NCBI GenBank assembly: GCA_013400115.1
Contig: VXBP01002702.1
Location: 1-64,000 of the forward strand
Direction of reading: 5' to 3'
DNA length: 64,000 nt
Source of the DNA: Rhinopomastus cyanomelas
Lineage: Eukaryota > Chordata > Aves > Bucerotiformes > Rhinopomastidae
Numbering within the stretch: the first letter of the stretch is position 1; the number at the start of each line of letters is the position of its first letter. Below the pieces are notes generated by a model. That model had not been told where the DNA came from. It saw nothing but the letters and a program-made list of their open reading frames with translations, and ran no database searches. The position numbers and the translations under genes were made by a program. This document shows positions 11,111 through 23,392 of this stretch, one piece after another.

Positions 11111-11318
11111 GAGAAGGACCTTCCTCCCAGTGAGGGTGACAGAGCCCTGGAAGAGGCTGCCCAGGAGGGTTGTGGAGTGTCCTTCTCTGGAGACGTTTCA
11201 AACCCACCTGGCCATGTTCCCGTGTGACTGGATCTAGGCGATCCTGCTGTGGCAGGAGGATTGGACTTTCAAGGTCCCTTTCAATCCCTGATGGTCTCTG
11301 ATTCTGTGATTCCCTGTT
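11111..11318 (+). mobile_element. CR1 3' end directly following another
   Basis: Starts at AGAAGGACCTTCCTCCC immediately after the terminal repeats of the previous element and ends in CTGATTCTGTGATTCC. Confidence 0.88.
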
Positions 11319-12207
11319 GGTAGTTGCAGACAGCCCTGTATTTCCCACAGCCAGGATTATTTCCTCACTTTTGGGTCACATTCTTTGATGCGCGGTGTAA
11401 AGGGATGCTCAGGATGGGTGCTCAGGTACCGCTGAGTGCAGCTAGGAATGAAATTTGTTAGCCAACTGTTTCTAATTACCGGCACTTTCAGGCACCAGCT
11501 GTCCCACACACACAATGCCAGGCTCTGCCGGATGCCGGCCCACAGCCAGGGACAGGGAGCAGTGTTTCCCAGTACAGCTCCTTTCCCTGCAGCTCCATCC
11601 TAATTCCAACCTGTGGGAAGGAGATGGCTCTGCAAAGCATTTGTGGTCTCTTACCATCGGGCAATAATGACATTAAATGACAAGCCCGTGAAAAAGTCCC
11701 TGCTGTTCCTCTCGAGAGGGGAGAGCCTTTTAAAACCAGGGCTCGTTTGGACAAGACACCTTCGCCGTGCACAAATCACTCATGGGCTGGTTACCCTCTC
11801 TTCTCCAGCAGTTCGGGAAGTTAAATGTCAAAGCCTCCCCTAGTCCAGAGGGTTTTATTAAACCCTTAGTGAATTCAGGGATGCTAACGCCTTCTTCCTC
11901 AAAGCAGACGCAGCTGGGAGCCGCTTGCTGTCAGCACAGGACGTCGCTCGCTGCTGACCCTGTTTTCTCCTCTAATGCCAATGAATGATAATGAAATGAA
12001 GGAGGGGAAAGCCCCTCAGAGCACAGAAAGAGAGTTTCATCAGCCAAACAATGCCGTTTGGGATGCACTTCCAAAGAGGCTTCTGCCGATGCTCTTCCGC
12101 TGGCTGTGGGAGTTGGTTGGGTGCTCTGGAGGCCTCTGGAGGGAGGGTGGCAGCTGCACCACAGGGAACAGCTTGAGCGTGGAAGGGCTCCCCAGAGCCA
12201 AAAGCAC
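11319..12207. other. No feature recognised
   Basis: About 890 bp of unique sequence. Frames up to 120 residues show no domain or family resemblance. Confidence 0.6.
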
Positions 12208-12478
12208 AGAATCATTAACATCGGAAGGTACCAACAAGCTCATCCAGTCCAACCGCCAACCCGACTCCACCCTGCCCACCAAACCCTGTCCCTTATGTCC
12301 ACATCTACTCGATTTTGAACCACTCCAGAGATGGTGACTCCACCACCTCCCTGGGCAGACTGTTCCAACGCCTGATCACTCTGGCAGTGAAGAAATCCTT
12401 TCTGAGGTCCATACTAACCTGCCGCTGGTGCAACTTAAGGCCATTTCTTCTTGTTCTGTCACTAATGACTTGGGGGAG
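12208..12478 (-). mobile_element. Diverged CR1 fragment
   Basis: CACAGAATCATTAACATCGG, CATCCAGTCCAACC, GTGACTCCACCACCTCCC and GTGAAGAAATCCTTTC show an older CR1 group. Confidence 0.8.
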
Positions 12479-12761
12479 GACACCAACAACCTACAAAATG
12501 CCCCAAAACCTCAAGGCAGCCCCAGGGTCCTGGTTTGTATCTGGTTTGTCCCTTCTGCAGCTGGAGGAAGACTGATGTCTCCACTGGATTTGACCCACAC
12601 CAGGGCTGGAGGAACCTATTCCTGTACTCCTTGCCTCCACCTGCAGCATTTTGCCTTCATGATACCTTCATTATCCCAGAAAAGCTTTATCAGCTGAGGT
12701 GTGTTTTACTCCTGTCTTAAAGTCCATGGCATAAAACACGGTCCTGCTTCAGTGCAGTTGC

Positions 12762-12830
12762 CTCCAGTCCAATCCCCGGGCCACAGCAGGATCCCCTAGA
12801 TCCAGTCACACAGGAACAGTCCAGGAAAGT
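12762..12830 (-). mobile_element. CR1 scrap
   Basis: About 70 bp: TCCAGTCCAATCCCC, CCACAGCAGGATCCCC and AGATCCAGTCACACAGG. Confidence 0.7.
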
Positions 12831-12965
12831 TGAGGAAAATGGCTGCTGGCAGGTGGGGTCGGGGTGAGGTGTGCTCCCTGCATGGGACATTCCTGGGCTC
12901 CCACTGCATTCACCCCTTGGGGAAGGTGCTGTCCACGCCCAATGGGATGGGTTCCTTGGTCCTTC

Positions 12966-13285
12966 ACAGAACCACAGGATCACAGAAGGGTTCAGGTTGG
13001 AGCAACCTCAGAGATCATCCAGCCCCCTGCCCTGGGCAGTGACACCTCTCACCAGAGCAGGGTGCCCAGAGCCCCATCCAACCTGGCCTTGAATGTCTCT
13101 AGGGATGGAGCAGCCACAGCCTCCTTGGGCAACCTGTTCCAGTGCCTCAGCACCCTCACAGGGAGGGATATGCTCCTGAAATCTCATCTCAATCTGCCCT
13201 CTCTTAGCTTGAACCCTTTCCCCCTCATCCTGTCACTAGAGTCCCTTACAAGAAGCTCCTCTCCAGCCTTCCTGCAGGTTGTGTT
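12966..13285 (-). mobile_element. CR1 fragment (CAGCCTCCTTGGG group)
   Basis: GTTCAGGTTGGAGCAACC, TAGGGATGGAGCAGCCAC and CAGCACCCTCACAGGGAGG. The same subfamily occurs at 21.4, 23.1 and 47.4 kb. Confidence 0.85.
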
Positions 13286-16230
13286 AGTGACTTCAGACTC
13301 AAAGGGTTTGTGTGTGAGGACACTGCAAGTTAGTGAAGGATAATGTAGAGGTCTTTTTTTCCCCATCCAGTAGCTGCTTTGCCTTCTCTCCTGACTGCAA
13401 GCCCACAGCAAGCAAGGCAAAGGGTGGACTACTGGTTGGCTTCCAGCAGCCACCACCAAGGCAGAGGAGAGCAGAGTGTGGGGCAGCTGGGACAGGGGAC
13501 TTCAGCCAGGCACTGGCGCCACTTGGACAGGACCGGGAGAGCAGATCCTAGCTCTAATTATGGCCACTCTGGTGCCTGTGCAACAGCTTAGGAGCAAATT
13601 AGCAGGGGCCGATGTTTGTCTGAGGATGCAGAAGCAGCTGAGGTCCCGAGGTCTGATGAGCAGAAGCTCCTCGCATTGCCTGCAGCTGGTGCCCACAGGG
13701 ACAGCAGCCAGGCACAGCACCAGGCTGACTATGCCCCAGCATCACCACAGGGTCCCGCTGAGGCAAGAAAACGAGGAATTATTAACCCTCAGTGACCCAG
13801 GAAAGGTTGTGACACGTCCAGTGGCTCCTTGACAAGGTTCTGTTGCTTCTGGGGCTGCAGGACCCTGGGAGCGAAGCTGAAGACTGAAGTTCAGAGATGA
13901 ACACGACCTGTCTCCTTCCAAGACCCCCTCAGCTGGCTGCTCAGAGGCAGATTCTCTTTGTCTTGGCTCCCCATTTCCATGGCAATTCCCTGGGGAGCCC
14001 CACTTGGGAAGGAGCATTCCCACAAGAGGTACCGGGGAACTGAGGAGATGGGCATGAGGTAAGACAGTGCCGCTGCGTCAGCTCCAGTGGCCCTCGCTGG
14101 CTGGCACTCTAGGGGATGCTGCTGGGTTTGCCCCTAGATTTTCTGACTTTCCAATTCAACCTCCAACCTGCTGCTTTTTGCTTCTGCTGGTGGGATTCAC
14201 AGCTCTGGGCTCTCACCCAGCTCCCACCAGGCCGATGCCTCCTCTCAGCATCTCACCTGTCTATTGAGGGTTTCAGCCATGAGGTCTGAACGAGCAGCTT
14301 GCAGAGTGAAGGACCAAATGCCGCTGCCAGCCTCCCGCAAGGACAGAGCAGCTGGGCATGGGCATGAAGACAGGCTCTCAGGCACCAGAACATCTGAGAG
14401 TCACCACCACTGCCACCATCCACACCTGTCCGAGGCAAAAGCAGGATGCTCGGAGAGCTCCTGCCTGGAGCAGCCCTAACACAACCCACTGCTGTGGTGA
14501 GGAGCAGGGCCTGATCCTAACCCTAACCCAAGCTGTCCTTACCCAAACACTCCCTCCAGGAGGTGCTGGGGTGTAGCCCAGTCTGGGAAGCAGCAGAGGT
14601 TGAGAGTTGCTCAGCGGGTTCCACTGCCACCCTCCAGGATCACCAGAGCTTTCAACTAGCCTGAGCTGCTCCAGCTTTGCCCTGGCAACAGGATCCTGCA
14701 GGGAGAGAAAAAAGGGATGAGAAAGTGTCTGTGCTGAGGCAGCTGGCACCAGGCAGGATCGCGGGGTGACCCGGGGAGGGCTACCTCCCCCATGCAGGTG
14801 ACAGGTACCCCCATGTTCCTCCTCCCTAGCCAGGAGGGTGACCTGGTGCAGAAAGGACACAGTCAGGTGTCTGAGGGAGGCAGAGCCCTGGTTCCTCCAG
14901 CTGGATCCCAGCTGAGCCTTTCGTCCCTGGAGCAAAAGCAGGTGAGAAAGCAAAATGAATGACTTGGTGGAGACACCCTGGTACCAGGTCCCTGGGATAA
15001 ATCCTTCTGCAACTTGGACTCAGCACCACAGCACAGGAGCTGCTGCGGATGCTGCTAGAGGATTGCAGGGGACCTTTTGTTTCCTGGCACAGCCTGGATG
15101 CAGAGGAGTTGCCAGGATCCCTTTGGCAGTCATTCTCCCTCTGAGAAAGATGGGATTTGTTATGGCTGTGCAGGATTTCTGCCCTTTGATGGTGCTGGAA
15201 ATGCTCAGGGGCTGCTGCTGCTGTCGGTGCAGATGAAACAGTCACATCCCTCTGGCCCCGAGGCTCTCTTACAATAACCCACCCCAGGAAGTGGCCCTGC
15301 ACCGATGAGAAGAAACTTGAGCATCCTTACCCGTGTGACCAGCATCTGGCTCATCAGCCTGGTTCATCGTGGCTCTCAGAGCCTGCTAGTATCACCTGGC
15401 ACTGAGGGTTTGCCTTCATGGCAGCAAGAGCCCACATGCAGGTGCCTTCATTCTGGGTTCTTGTGCTCTGCCTGAAGGTCATCACAATAGGCTCGAGGGG
15501 TGACTTCTCCCTTTGGGCAACCTCAGGGAGGTCTTATGAAATTCAGGGAGCCTGTTCTGCAGGGACTGATGAGGCCAGAGTGGTGCGAAAAGGACAGGCA
15601 TGCCAGCCGCCAGCGGGGGAATTTGCTTTCCCCAGCACTATAGAGACGCAGAATTCAGCAGCTGGGATCCTGACTAGGGGTGATCTATGTCCCTCCATGA
15701 TGCAGCAGGATTTGCGTGATGAGATGCTGAGAGACGTCCGAGCTCCATGTGGACTCTGCTCAGCTGCTGCCTGGGGCCCGAGTGTGGCTCAGCAGCACTG
15801 GTGGCCACAGGAGGTGTTTGCCAGCAGCTGCTCCTCACTGCTGCATCCAGAGTCTGTTGTGAATGGGAGTGCAAAGGGCTGTGATGAAAAGAGAGTCAAA
15901 AGACAGCCCCCCCTTGCAAACGCGGCTCTGCCAGCAAACACCTGCTCCAAAGACCGTGTGGGTCTCCTGCCCTGGGGGATTTGTACTGTTGTTACTCAGC
16001 CCTAGTGTCTCTGCTGGAGCCTGGGGAGTACCAAGGAGCAGCTGCTGTGCAATGCTCAGACCTGTTGTTAGCAGAACCAGCCCAGAAACACCTGGTCTGT
16101 CATTGGTGCTGGAGCTGGACAGTGATGGGGGCTTTGATGGGCTGGGCTGGTGGAGCATCTCTGGTGCCAGTACAGTCCTGGCTGAGGGTATGGGGGGACA
16201 ACCTGAGCATCAAGGAATGGGTTGCCCAGG
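13286..16230. other. No feature recognised
   Basis: Nearly 3 kb of GC-richer unique sequence without a recognisable CR1. A few frames reach 158-195 residues on both strands, as expected by chance in GC-rich DNA. No conserved motif seen. Confidence 0.55.
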
Positions 16231-16466
16231 GAATCACAGAATCATTAGAGATTGGAAGGGACCTTGAAATATCATCCAGTCCAATCCCCCTGCCAGAGCA
16301 GGATCACCTAGACCAAGTTGCACAGGAACATGGTCAGGTGGGTCTTAAATGTCTCCAGAGAATGAGAGTCCACAACCCCAGTGGGCAGCCCCTTACAATG
16401 CTCCATCACCCTCACTGTGAAGAAGTTCCTTCTGATATTTATATGGAACCTCCTATGTTCCAGGTT
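16231..16466 (-). mobile_element. CR1 fragment
   Basis: CACAGAATCATTAGAGATTG to GAACCTCCTATGTTCCAGG, clean CR1 3' UTR. Confidence 0.88.
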
Positions 16467-16469
16467 GTG

Positions 16470-16617
16470 GTTGCTCTATCCCTGTAAGTGTTCAAGGCCA
16501 GGTTGGATGGAGCTCTGGGCAACCTGGTCTAGTGGGACAGAGGGGCCCCTGCCCACAGCAGGGGGGTTGGAACTGGGTGATCTTCATGATCACTTCCAAA
16601 CTAAACTATTCTGTGAC
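16470..16617 (+). mobile_element. CR1 3' end
   Basis: TTCAAGGCCAGGTTGGATGG, AACTGGGTGATCTTCATG and the tail CTATTCTGTGA. Opposite in direction to the element before it. Confidence 0.8.
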
Positions 16618-17424
16618 ACCCCAGTCTCCTGCTCAAAACCAGGGTGTCCCCTGCCCCTCTGTCTGCTGTGGGGAGCAGCCTTGGTGACATCCTCCTCATA
16701 GGAGGTGACCTTCTCCCTACAGCAGGACATGGATCTGCTCCCATCCCATTCTTCCTTCCCATGACTAACTCTGCAGACAACACCTCTGAGGCTTCACATT
16801 TCCCCTCTGTGATGGCAAATATTTCCCTGGACGCTGCTGGAAAAGGATTATGTGAAGCCAACCATGGATGGAGAGCCGGAGAGTCTCTTCTCAGCTGTTG
16901 GGGTGCAATGCAGGAAAAGAAGGAAGAGCATCTTCTCCTTTCCCTGCCCTGGAACAGGCCCCTTGGGTGTGGGGTTTGCCTTTCCCCTGCCCACCCGGGG
17001 AACTTGCTGCCACAGTTGGGTTTTGCATCCCTTGCAGGGGCACAAGCAAGAAGATTCCCTCAAGGACTCATCTTTCCCAAAGGCTGGGAGGGGATAAAAC
17101 ACCCTGTTCACCTCCAGAGCAGATCAGAGCCAGCAGATGAGTCGCTGCCTGAGACGGGCTGAGATAGATTTACCTGTAGAAGTCATTCAATCATCATCAA
17201 GAGAGAGGGCTGATGTTTCCACCAGAGGTTGCTCTGGTCCCAGCTTGTGCTGGGGAAGCTGCTGCTGCCCTCCCTTTTCCTTCACCTGTTTGCTCACCAC
17301 CACTCTTCTCCCCCTAAATGCCCAGTCCCTGTGCTCAGCAAGGTCTGAGCAAAGAGAGCTTAGAGACCAGAGTGGGTTTCTGCCCTAGAGCTGAAGGATT
17401 CCTCAGGACTCCTGCAGTGATGTG

Positions 17425-17486
17425 TCCCAGCACCCAGGCAGCTCCTGATGTCTCCCAGCACCCAGGCAGCTCCTGATGTCTCCCAG
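17425..17486. repeat. 28-bp direct tandem repeat, two and a quarter copies
   Basis: The 28-bp unit beginning TCCCAGCACCCAGGCAGC occurs at 17,425 and again at 17,453 with no difference, then a partial third unit. Confidence 0.9.
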
Positions 17487-18449
17487 CTGTGTCAAGGTTC
17501 CAATGGATCCCCTGAAGATGGTTAGGGTTGTCGCCTCCTCTCCTCCAGCCAACCTCACTGAGGAAAGGCCACGTTTTCCTTTATCTCTTGGAAAAGGTCA
17601 AAGCAAAACCTGATGGCTGATGGTACAGGTTTCCCAGAGGGGTTGAGAATGCCCCATCCCTCCAAGAGTCCAGGTTGGATGGGGCTCTGGTCAACCTTTG
17701 GTGTTCCTGTGTCTTCTCTGTCCATCTCCACAACCTGGGTTTTCCCATCATCTATCCTGTCCATCATCACAAGTTGGGTTCTTCCCCTGTGGAAGTCGGG
17801 GTGCAATGACCAGCAAGAGCTCAGCAGGTGTGAGATGAAAAAAGGAGAAGCAGAAAGAGCCGATGTGCTGCAAACCCCATTGCTGACCTGGGTGCAGACC
17901 AATGTCCCGAGTCAGCCAGAGGTGGAACATCCCAACTCGAGGCGATTGCAGTGGGGTTTGGTACCCAGCTGCAGTCTCTGCTCCTGCATCCTCTGCTCTG
18001 ACACATCCCTGCAGCTCCCAGATATACAGAAAAATGTTGGGAAGGGAAATATTTTTGATCCCATTGCAGAAGCAGCTGCGGGGAAGGTTTTGGGGCACCG
18101 CTGGGCAGGCACCCAGGGAACGAACATGGCCCTGGCTCAGAGCACTGTGCTGAAGGGTCTCTCGGCGCTGCCATTCTTCCTCTGGCCAACATCACCGAGA
18201 GCAGCTGTTCCAAGAGGAGCCTCCAAAGGCAGATGCCGGGGCAAAAGCTGAGCAGCTCTTGGAGTTGGAGGCTCTGCATCTAGCTTCTCAGCCGTCAAAG
18301 TAGGTAACGGGAACAATCACATGGGAGCAGCAGCTCTCCCAGGAGCTCAGTGAGTTTTATCTGTCTGAGCGAGCTGGATGGGGAGATGTCCACCTTCCCC
18401 CCAGAGCTGTAGGAGTAAAAAACAGATACATGCAAAACCACCCCCCACC

Positions 18450-18524
18450 CCCCCAGTTCTATAGAAGAAGAGACTGGGGGTCCAGGCACCCCCAGTTCTA
18501 TAGAAGAGACTGGGGGTCTAGGCA
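18450..18524. repeat. Tandem pair of hairpin-forming units
   Basis: Units of 39 and 36 bp differing by a 3-bp deletion and one substitution. Each contains CCCCCAGT and its complement ACTGGGGG around a TTCTATAGAA palindrome. Confidence 0.88.
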
Positions 18525-20680
18525 GAGCTTGGAGACCTCTTCCCCAACAGCAGACACCAGGTTGATATGTCAGAGGAGATAAAATCATTCAGCGGTGGCC
18601 CCGCAGGGATACAGCGCTGGGACCTTCCAATGTACCCCCTCGCAGAGCAGAGAGGAGTGAGCTGCCCCAGCTCTCCAGGTGGGGAGAGGACTGAAGCACA
18701 GAGAGCGAGATAAAGTGGGGGAAGAGTACCCCTGTGGGGGTTGCTGGTTGTCCCTATTGCCGTGACCATGAAGCCATCACATCTCATCCCATTTGCTCCC
18801 CGATGTGCCAGCAGCTGCTGTGAGGTCACAGAACTTGTCCCCTACTGGGTGACAAGTGCCTCAATCCATGAGGGAGATGAGAAATCCTTATTGAATCAAA
18901 GGAACCCCTTGAGGGGCTCCCAGGAGGGGTTTGGGTGGGCACCGTCCCCACGTGCCACCCCACAGCGGGACAACGTGGGGTGCCAGCAGTGGGACCCGGA
19001 GCCCTTTGTGGACAGGCAGGGAGCCGCTCTGCCTCCCTGTGCTTGCAGAGAAAACCCACAGATGGATGAAAGAGGCATCTGGGTTTGAATTTTTATGGTG
19101 TCTGAGGGTTTATTCTTTAAATAAAGCTGCACTTGAGCACGAAGGGCTGGAGATGTTGTTTCTGCAGGCTGCTCTGCCCTGGCAGATGCTGGGGGGGTTG
19201 TGTTTCACCCAGTGGAGTTGGGAACAGGAGTGGGATGGCCCCTGGGTCACAGCCCTGTCCCTATTAATTCTAACAAAGATGCTCAGAGCAACACCTGTAC
19301 TGAGCCCGTTCTCTAAGAAAAAAAGAAGCAGTGAGACTCCTCCCGGCTCCGAGACAGGATGAATCATGAAACCCCCTTTCACCCTTTCACACTTAGGGAG
19401 CAATGCTGTGCCTGCTGCAGTCCCACACTGGCCTCTCTGTTGCTCCTGGGGGTAAATGGGATGAGAAACCAGCCTGGGGAGCAGCAGCAGCTGCAGGTGC
19501 CAGTGAACTTTGTGAGAAAAGCTGAGCCGGGAAGTGGCTGCCCTAAATGCATCCTTCTGGCTCCACATCCCAGACACAAGCTGGTAGGAAACTCTGACCT
19601 CAGCACTGGGGGAATCCAACTCCTGATGCAGAGGCTGGAGGTCGGATCCACCTGGACACAACGTGACCCATCTCTGGGCAGGAGAAGCCGAAGAGCTCTT
19701 GTCTTGGATGGGCTGGGATGCCACAATGGTGGTGACTGCTGCATCGGTCCCTCCTCACGGTGCTTCCCCCTGCTCTGAGCCAGTCACTAAAACCAGCAAG
19801 AAAAGTAGATTGAGTTCTGTTAGCAAACAGCTCCCAGGCTGTAATCACCCCCTTTATGGAAGTGGTCTCATTAGGCACGATCCAGCTGGGCAGAGGTGGA
19901 CATCTGGTGTCTCTGACCTCACCACAAGGGATGGGGTGGGACCATGACCGTTCCCGGCATCCCCCATGGATTATTTTCTTGTCCCTACATATCTCATGGC
20001 CACATCTGCACCAACAGACACCAGAGCACCCAGCGCTGCTGCAGGGTGGCCCGTGCTGGGGAAATATGGGGCCAGCTCTGGTCCCGGAGACCGCAGGTCC
20101 CGGAGAGCCCTGTGGCGCAGTCGGCTCTAGCAAAAGGAAGATGGAAAAACCCCATGAAATCCTGAAGGATTCAGGGCTGCCCAGGCTAGAAAAACACATC
20201 TAAATCAATAACCAGGCAGTGCAGCATCAACAGAGATAATTAATCACCTCTTCCTGAATTATTTATTATTCTAATGATTTGTCATTTTCTATAATGGTTC
20301 CTCATTTCTCTGCCTCTGCGGTTCCCTCAGCCTCCGAGCGGAGCGAGTTCCAGCCATGGGCAAATGACTCGCCAGGGAAAACCAGGCCCTGGAGAGCTGG
20401 GAAAGCTCTTTAGTGCTCAGCAGGTCATCCTGCTCCTGACCTGGGGCGTGGAGCAGCCCCCCCCCTCCTTTTTGTGGGGGTAACTGGTGGCCGCCCAGAT
20501 GTGCTGCTGGGGCTCTCATTGCTTTCCACCAGCTCACCTCCATCTGCAAATGGTCCTCTGCAGGGCAAAAACAGGCGGGTCGGGGGGTGCAGAAAGAGCT
20601 CAGGCACCTTCCCTGCAACATCTGGACCTGCATCTGCAGAAAAGTTGTCCTCTGGGAAACTGAAGGTGGAGGGTGTGTAG

Positions 20681-20795
20681 CAGCATGAGCTGGGGCAACA
20701 GCATGAGCCAGGGCAGCAGGAAGAGCCAGGGCAGCAGCATCAGCTGGAGTGGCAGGATGAGCAAGGGCAGCAGGATGAGCCGAGGCAGCAGGATT
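20681..20795. repeat. 15-bp minisatellite
   Basis: Seven to eight imperfect copies of a 15-bp unit close to GGCAGCAGGATGAGC. Read as protein it gives low-complexity Ser/Gly-rich or Ala/Pro-rich frames on the two strands, which I do not take as coding. Confidence 0.85.
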
Positions 20796-21054
20796 GGCCA
20801 AGCCTTGTCCTTAGCGGGAGGTAGGATGGAGCAGCTCCAGCTCCAGACTGGGGGTCTTCAAGTGAAACCTCTGTCTTGCAGCTCCTGCAGCAGCTCAGAA
20901 ACCTGCAAACAGTAGAGATGGGGATTAGACAGCAAAGTGCCCAACTGTGAGCAGGCAGAAATCAAGTGGGAAGGTGACTTCTCCCCATCTCCCATCACTG
21001 CAGCTGAAATAACCTGATTAGATTCTGTCAGAGAAAACTTGCAATAGCTGGAAA

Positions 21055-21268
21055 AAAAATTTTCACTGAAAGAGTGATCCGGTTTTGGAATGGGCTGCCC
21101 ACAGAGGTAGTTGAGTCACCGTCCCTGGAAGTATTCAAGGTTAGGCTGGATGAGGTGCTGAGTGGCATGATCTAGATGTTAGATGTTAGGATTACTGGGT
21201 TTATTTGGATTTAGGTTGGACTGGATGATCTTTAAGGTCTTTTCCAACCTTATCATTACTGTGATACT
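21055..21268 (+). mobile_element. CR1 3' end
   Basis: GGAATGGGCTGCCCACAGAG, TATTCAAGGTTAGGCTGGAT and TGGACTGGATGATCTTTAAG. Confidence 0.8.
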
Positions 21269-21369
21269 GCCTGCCTGGCAGCTGCTGGGAGCAGTCCCCT
21301 TGGCTGGAGGCTCTCTGCTTTCTCCACACAACAAACTACAGGGAAGCTGAGGAGGGACTTCTTCCAAGG

Positions 21370-21628
21370 GAATCTGGTGACAAGACAAGGAGGGGTGGGT
21401 TCAAGCTAAAAGAAGGGAGATTTAGATTAGATCTTGGGAAGAAATTCCTCCCTGTGAGGGTGCTGAGGCACTGAACAGGTTGCCCATGGGAGGTTGTGTC
21501 TGCTCCATCCTTGGAAGTGCCCAAGGCCGGCTTGGATGGGGCTCTGGGCAACTTGCCCATGGCAAGGGGTTTGGGACTGGATGATGTCTGAGCTCCCTTC
21601 CAACCCAGATCAGTCTATAGTTATGGAA
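21370..21628 (+). mobile_element. CR1 fragment (CAGCCTCCTTGGG group)
   Basis: GACAAGACAAGGAGGGGTGG, TTCCTCCCTGTGAGGGTGC and GGATGATGTCTGAGCTCCC. Confidence 0.82.
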
Positions 21629-21692
21629 TCACAGAACATTAGGGATTGGAAGGGACCTCGAAAGATCATCTAGTCCAATCCACCAGCCTCAG
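21626..21692 (-). mobile_element. CR1 3' end, truncated
   Basis: GAATCACAGAACATTAGGG and GATCATCTAGTCCAATCC. Tail-to-tail with the previous element. Confidence 0.82.
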
Positions 21693-22019
21693 AGCACTGT
21701 TCCTCCTCAGCAAGAGACATCAGCCAGGGTCTCTGGACATAAACCTGGTGGTTCTACAAGCCCCTGTTCTCCCAGTTGATCCTGTGCCAGCAACCCAGGC
21801 AGAGGCACCGGCCAGCGCTGCCAGCCATTGCCATCTAGAGGCTTCTGAGACACAAGTGGCCTAAACCCCACAAACACAGAGTGGACCAGTGACAGAGACT
21901 GTGGTGTCTGTGGTGCCTCATGAAATCCAGTACAACCCCAGGTGACAGAGGCACTGCCTGTATGCCCATGCCAGGAGTGCTTCTGGGTTGGTTGCAGAGC
22001 CACAGACATCTGCCATGAC

Positions 22020-22362
22020 TTGATCACAGAACATTAGGGACAGGAAGAGACCTCGGAAGATCATCCAGTCCAATCCCATGATCCAAAGCAGGATCCCCTA
22101 GATCCAGTTGCACAGAAACACGGCCAGGAGGGTTTGAAATGTCTCCAGAGAAGGAGACTCCACAATCCTTCCAAGACAGCCCCTTCCAGTGCTCTGTCAC
22201 ACTCACCAGGAAGAAGGTCCTTCTGACACTGATGTGGAACGTCCTGTGTTCCAGCTCACACCTGCTGCCCCTTGTCGTATTGTTGGGTGCCCCTGAGCAG
22301 AGCCTGGCTCCATCCTCCTGATACCTGCCCTCTACATATTGACCAACATTCATGGATGGCAA
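22020..22362 (-). mobile_element. CR1 fragment
   Basis: CACAGAACATTAGGGACAGG through CACACCTGCTGCCCCTTG to ATTGACCAACATTCATGG. Confidence 0.88.
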
Positions 22363-22822
22363 AGATGCTCCAGGAAAAGATGAACCTGCCAAGACACAAT
22401 CCCACAGGACTCATTGTTTCTGAACTGCAGTGCTGTGAAGCCTCTCTTGTGACCCTCAGGGCAAACCCGCGTCCATCCATCCTCCTGCAGTGCATCCTGC
22501 TCTCAGGGTCGGAGGGGCTCTGTGAGCATGTGGGGTGAGGTTGTTCTGGTTGCTTTAAGTTCACTGTGTTGCAGACTTCCCTGAGCCTCAGGGAGAGACA
22601 CATTCAGCACCTTCTTCAGACCCGTATTTTGCAGCTACTCTCCACCCAGCAAGGCACCAGCTCTCGTTCAGAAGCACTAGCGGCTTCAACAAGGGTCTCA
22701 GCAAGTCTCTGAGGCTCCAGTTACCTCACCGCACCCCCAGTCCCACCTGGTCCAGAGGGCTCCAGCCCCACTCTCAATCACTGGTGTCAGAACCAGCACA
22801 GGGCGGACATCAATAGCCTGAT

Positions 22823-22863
22823 TTAAGGGATAAATGAGGGTGTTTAAGGGATAAATGAGAGGG
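22823..22863. repeat. Short direct repeat
   Basis: TTTAAGGGATAAATGAG occurs twice with a 4-bp spacer. Confidence 0.8.
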
Positions 22864-23129
22864 GCCTCTCGAGCAGCTTCTTTGTGACACATTAAATGCT
22901 CCCTTTGTCAACGCCTGGGGGTGGCAGCGGTCAGTTTGTTGCTGCAGAGAACCTGTGGTTGCACAGAGCTGCAGGTGGAAATGCCCTCACAAACTCCAAG
23001 TGCTGCTGCTGAACTTTGGGGTCGTGTCTGAACCTCTTTGGGATAAACTCTGCTTTCCAGAAGTTCTGCAGGGAGACCTTAGGGCAGCCCTCCAGGGCTT
23101 CGTGTGTCTGGTAAGAAAGATGGCGATGG

Positions 23130-23392
23130 ACTTTTCAGCAGGGGCTGCTGTGACAGGACAAGGGGTAGTGGTTGAACTAAAAGAGGGCGACTCAGAGTAG
23201 ATTTAAGGAAGAAATTGTTGATGCTGAGGGGTGAGACCCTGGCCCAGGTTGCCCACAGAGCTGGGAGAAGCCCCATTGCTGGAACCATGCTGGGTCAGGC
23301 TGGGGCTCTGGGCAACCTGCTCTGGTGGGAGGATGAGCTTCGAAGGTCCCTTCCAGCCCAAACCAGCCCACAACCCTGTGAAAACCCCAAAC
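23130..23392 (+). mobile_element. Old CR1 fragment (CAGCCTCCTTGGG group)
   Basis: GACAGGACAAGGGGTAGTGG, AAGGAAGAAATTGTTGATGC and GAAGGTCCCTTCCAGCCC. Confidence 0.75.

Larger units (their letters stand above)
16618..21054. other. GC-rich unique stretch with three small tandem repeats
   Basis: No gene recognised. The longest frames (212 residues at 17,613-18,251 plus; 204 and 199 residues near 19.1-20.2 kb minus) overlap each other and lack domain signatures. Confidence 0.55.

Noticed and set aside
14514..14530. Telomere-like CCTAACCCTAACCC
   Set aside because: Only about two and a half units, too short to call an interstitial telomere.
17613..18251. 212-residue open frame, plus strand
   Set aside because: No start context, domain or splice support, and competing frames on both strands in GC-rich DNA.
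20289..20801. Ala/Pro-rich 170-residue frame, minus strand
   Set aside because: The repeated part is the 15-bp minisatellite read on the opposite strand.
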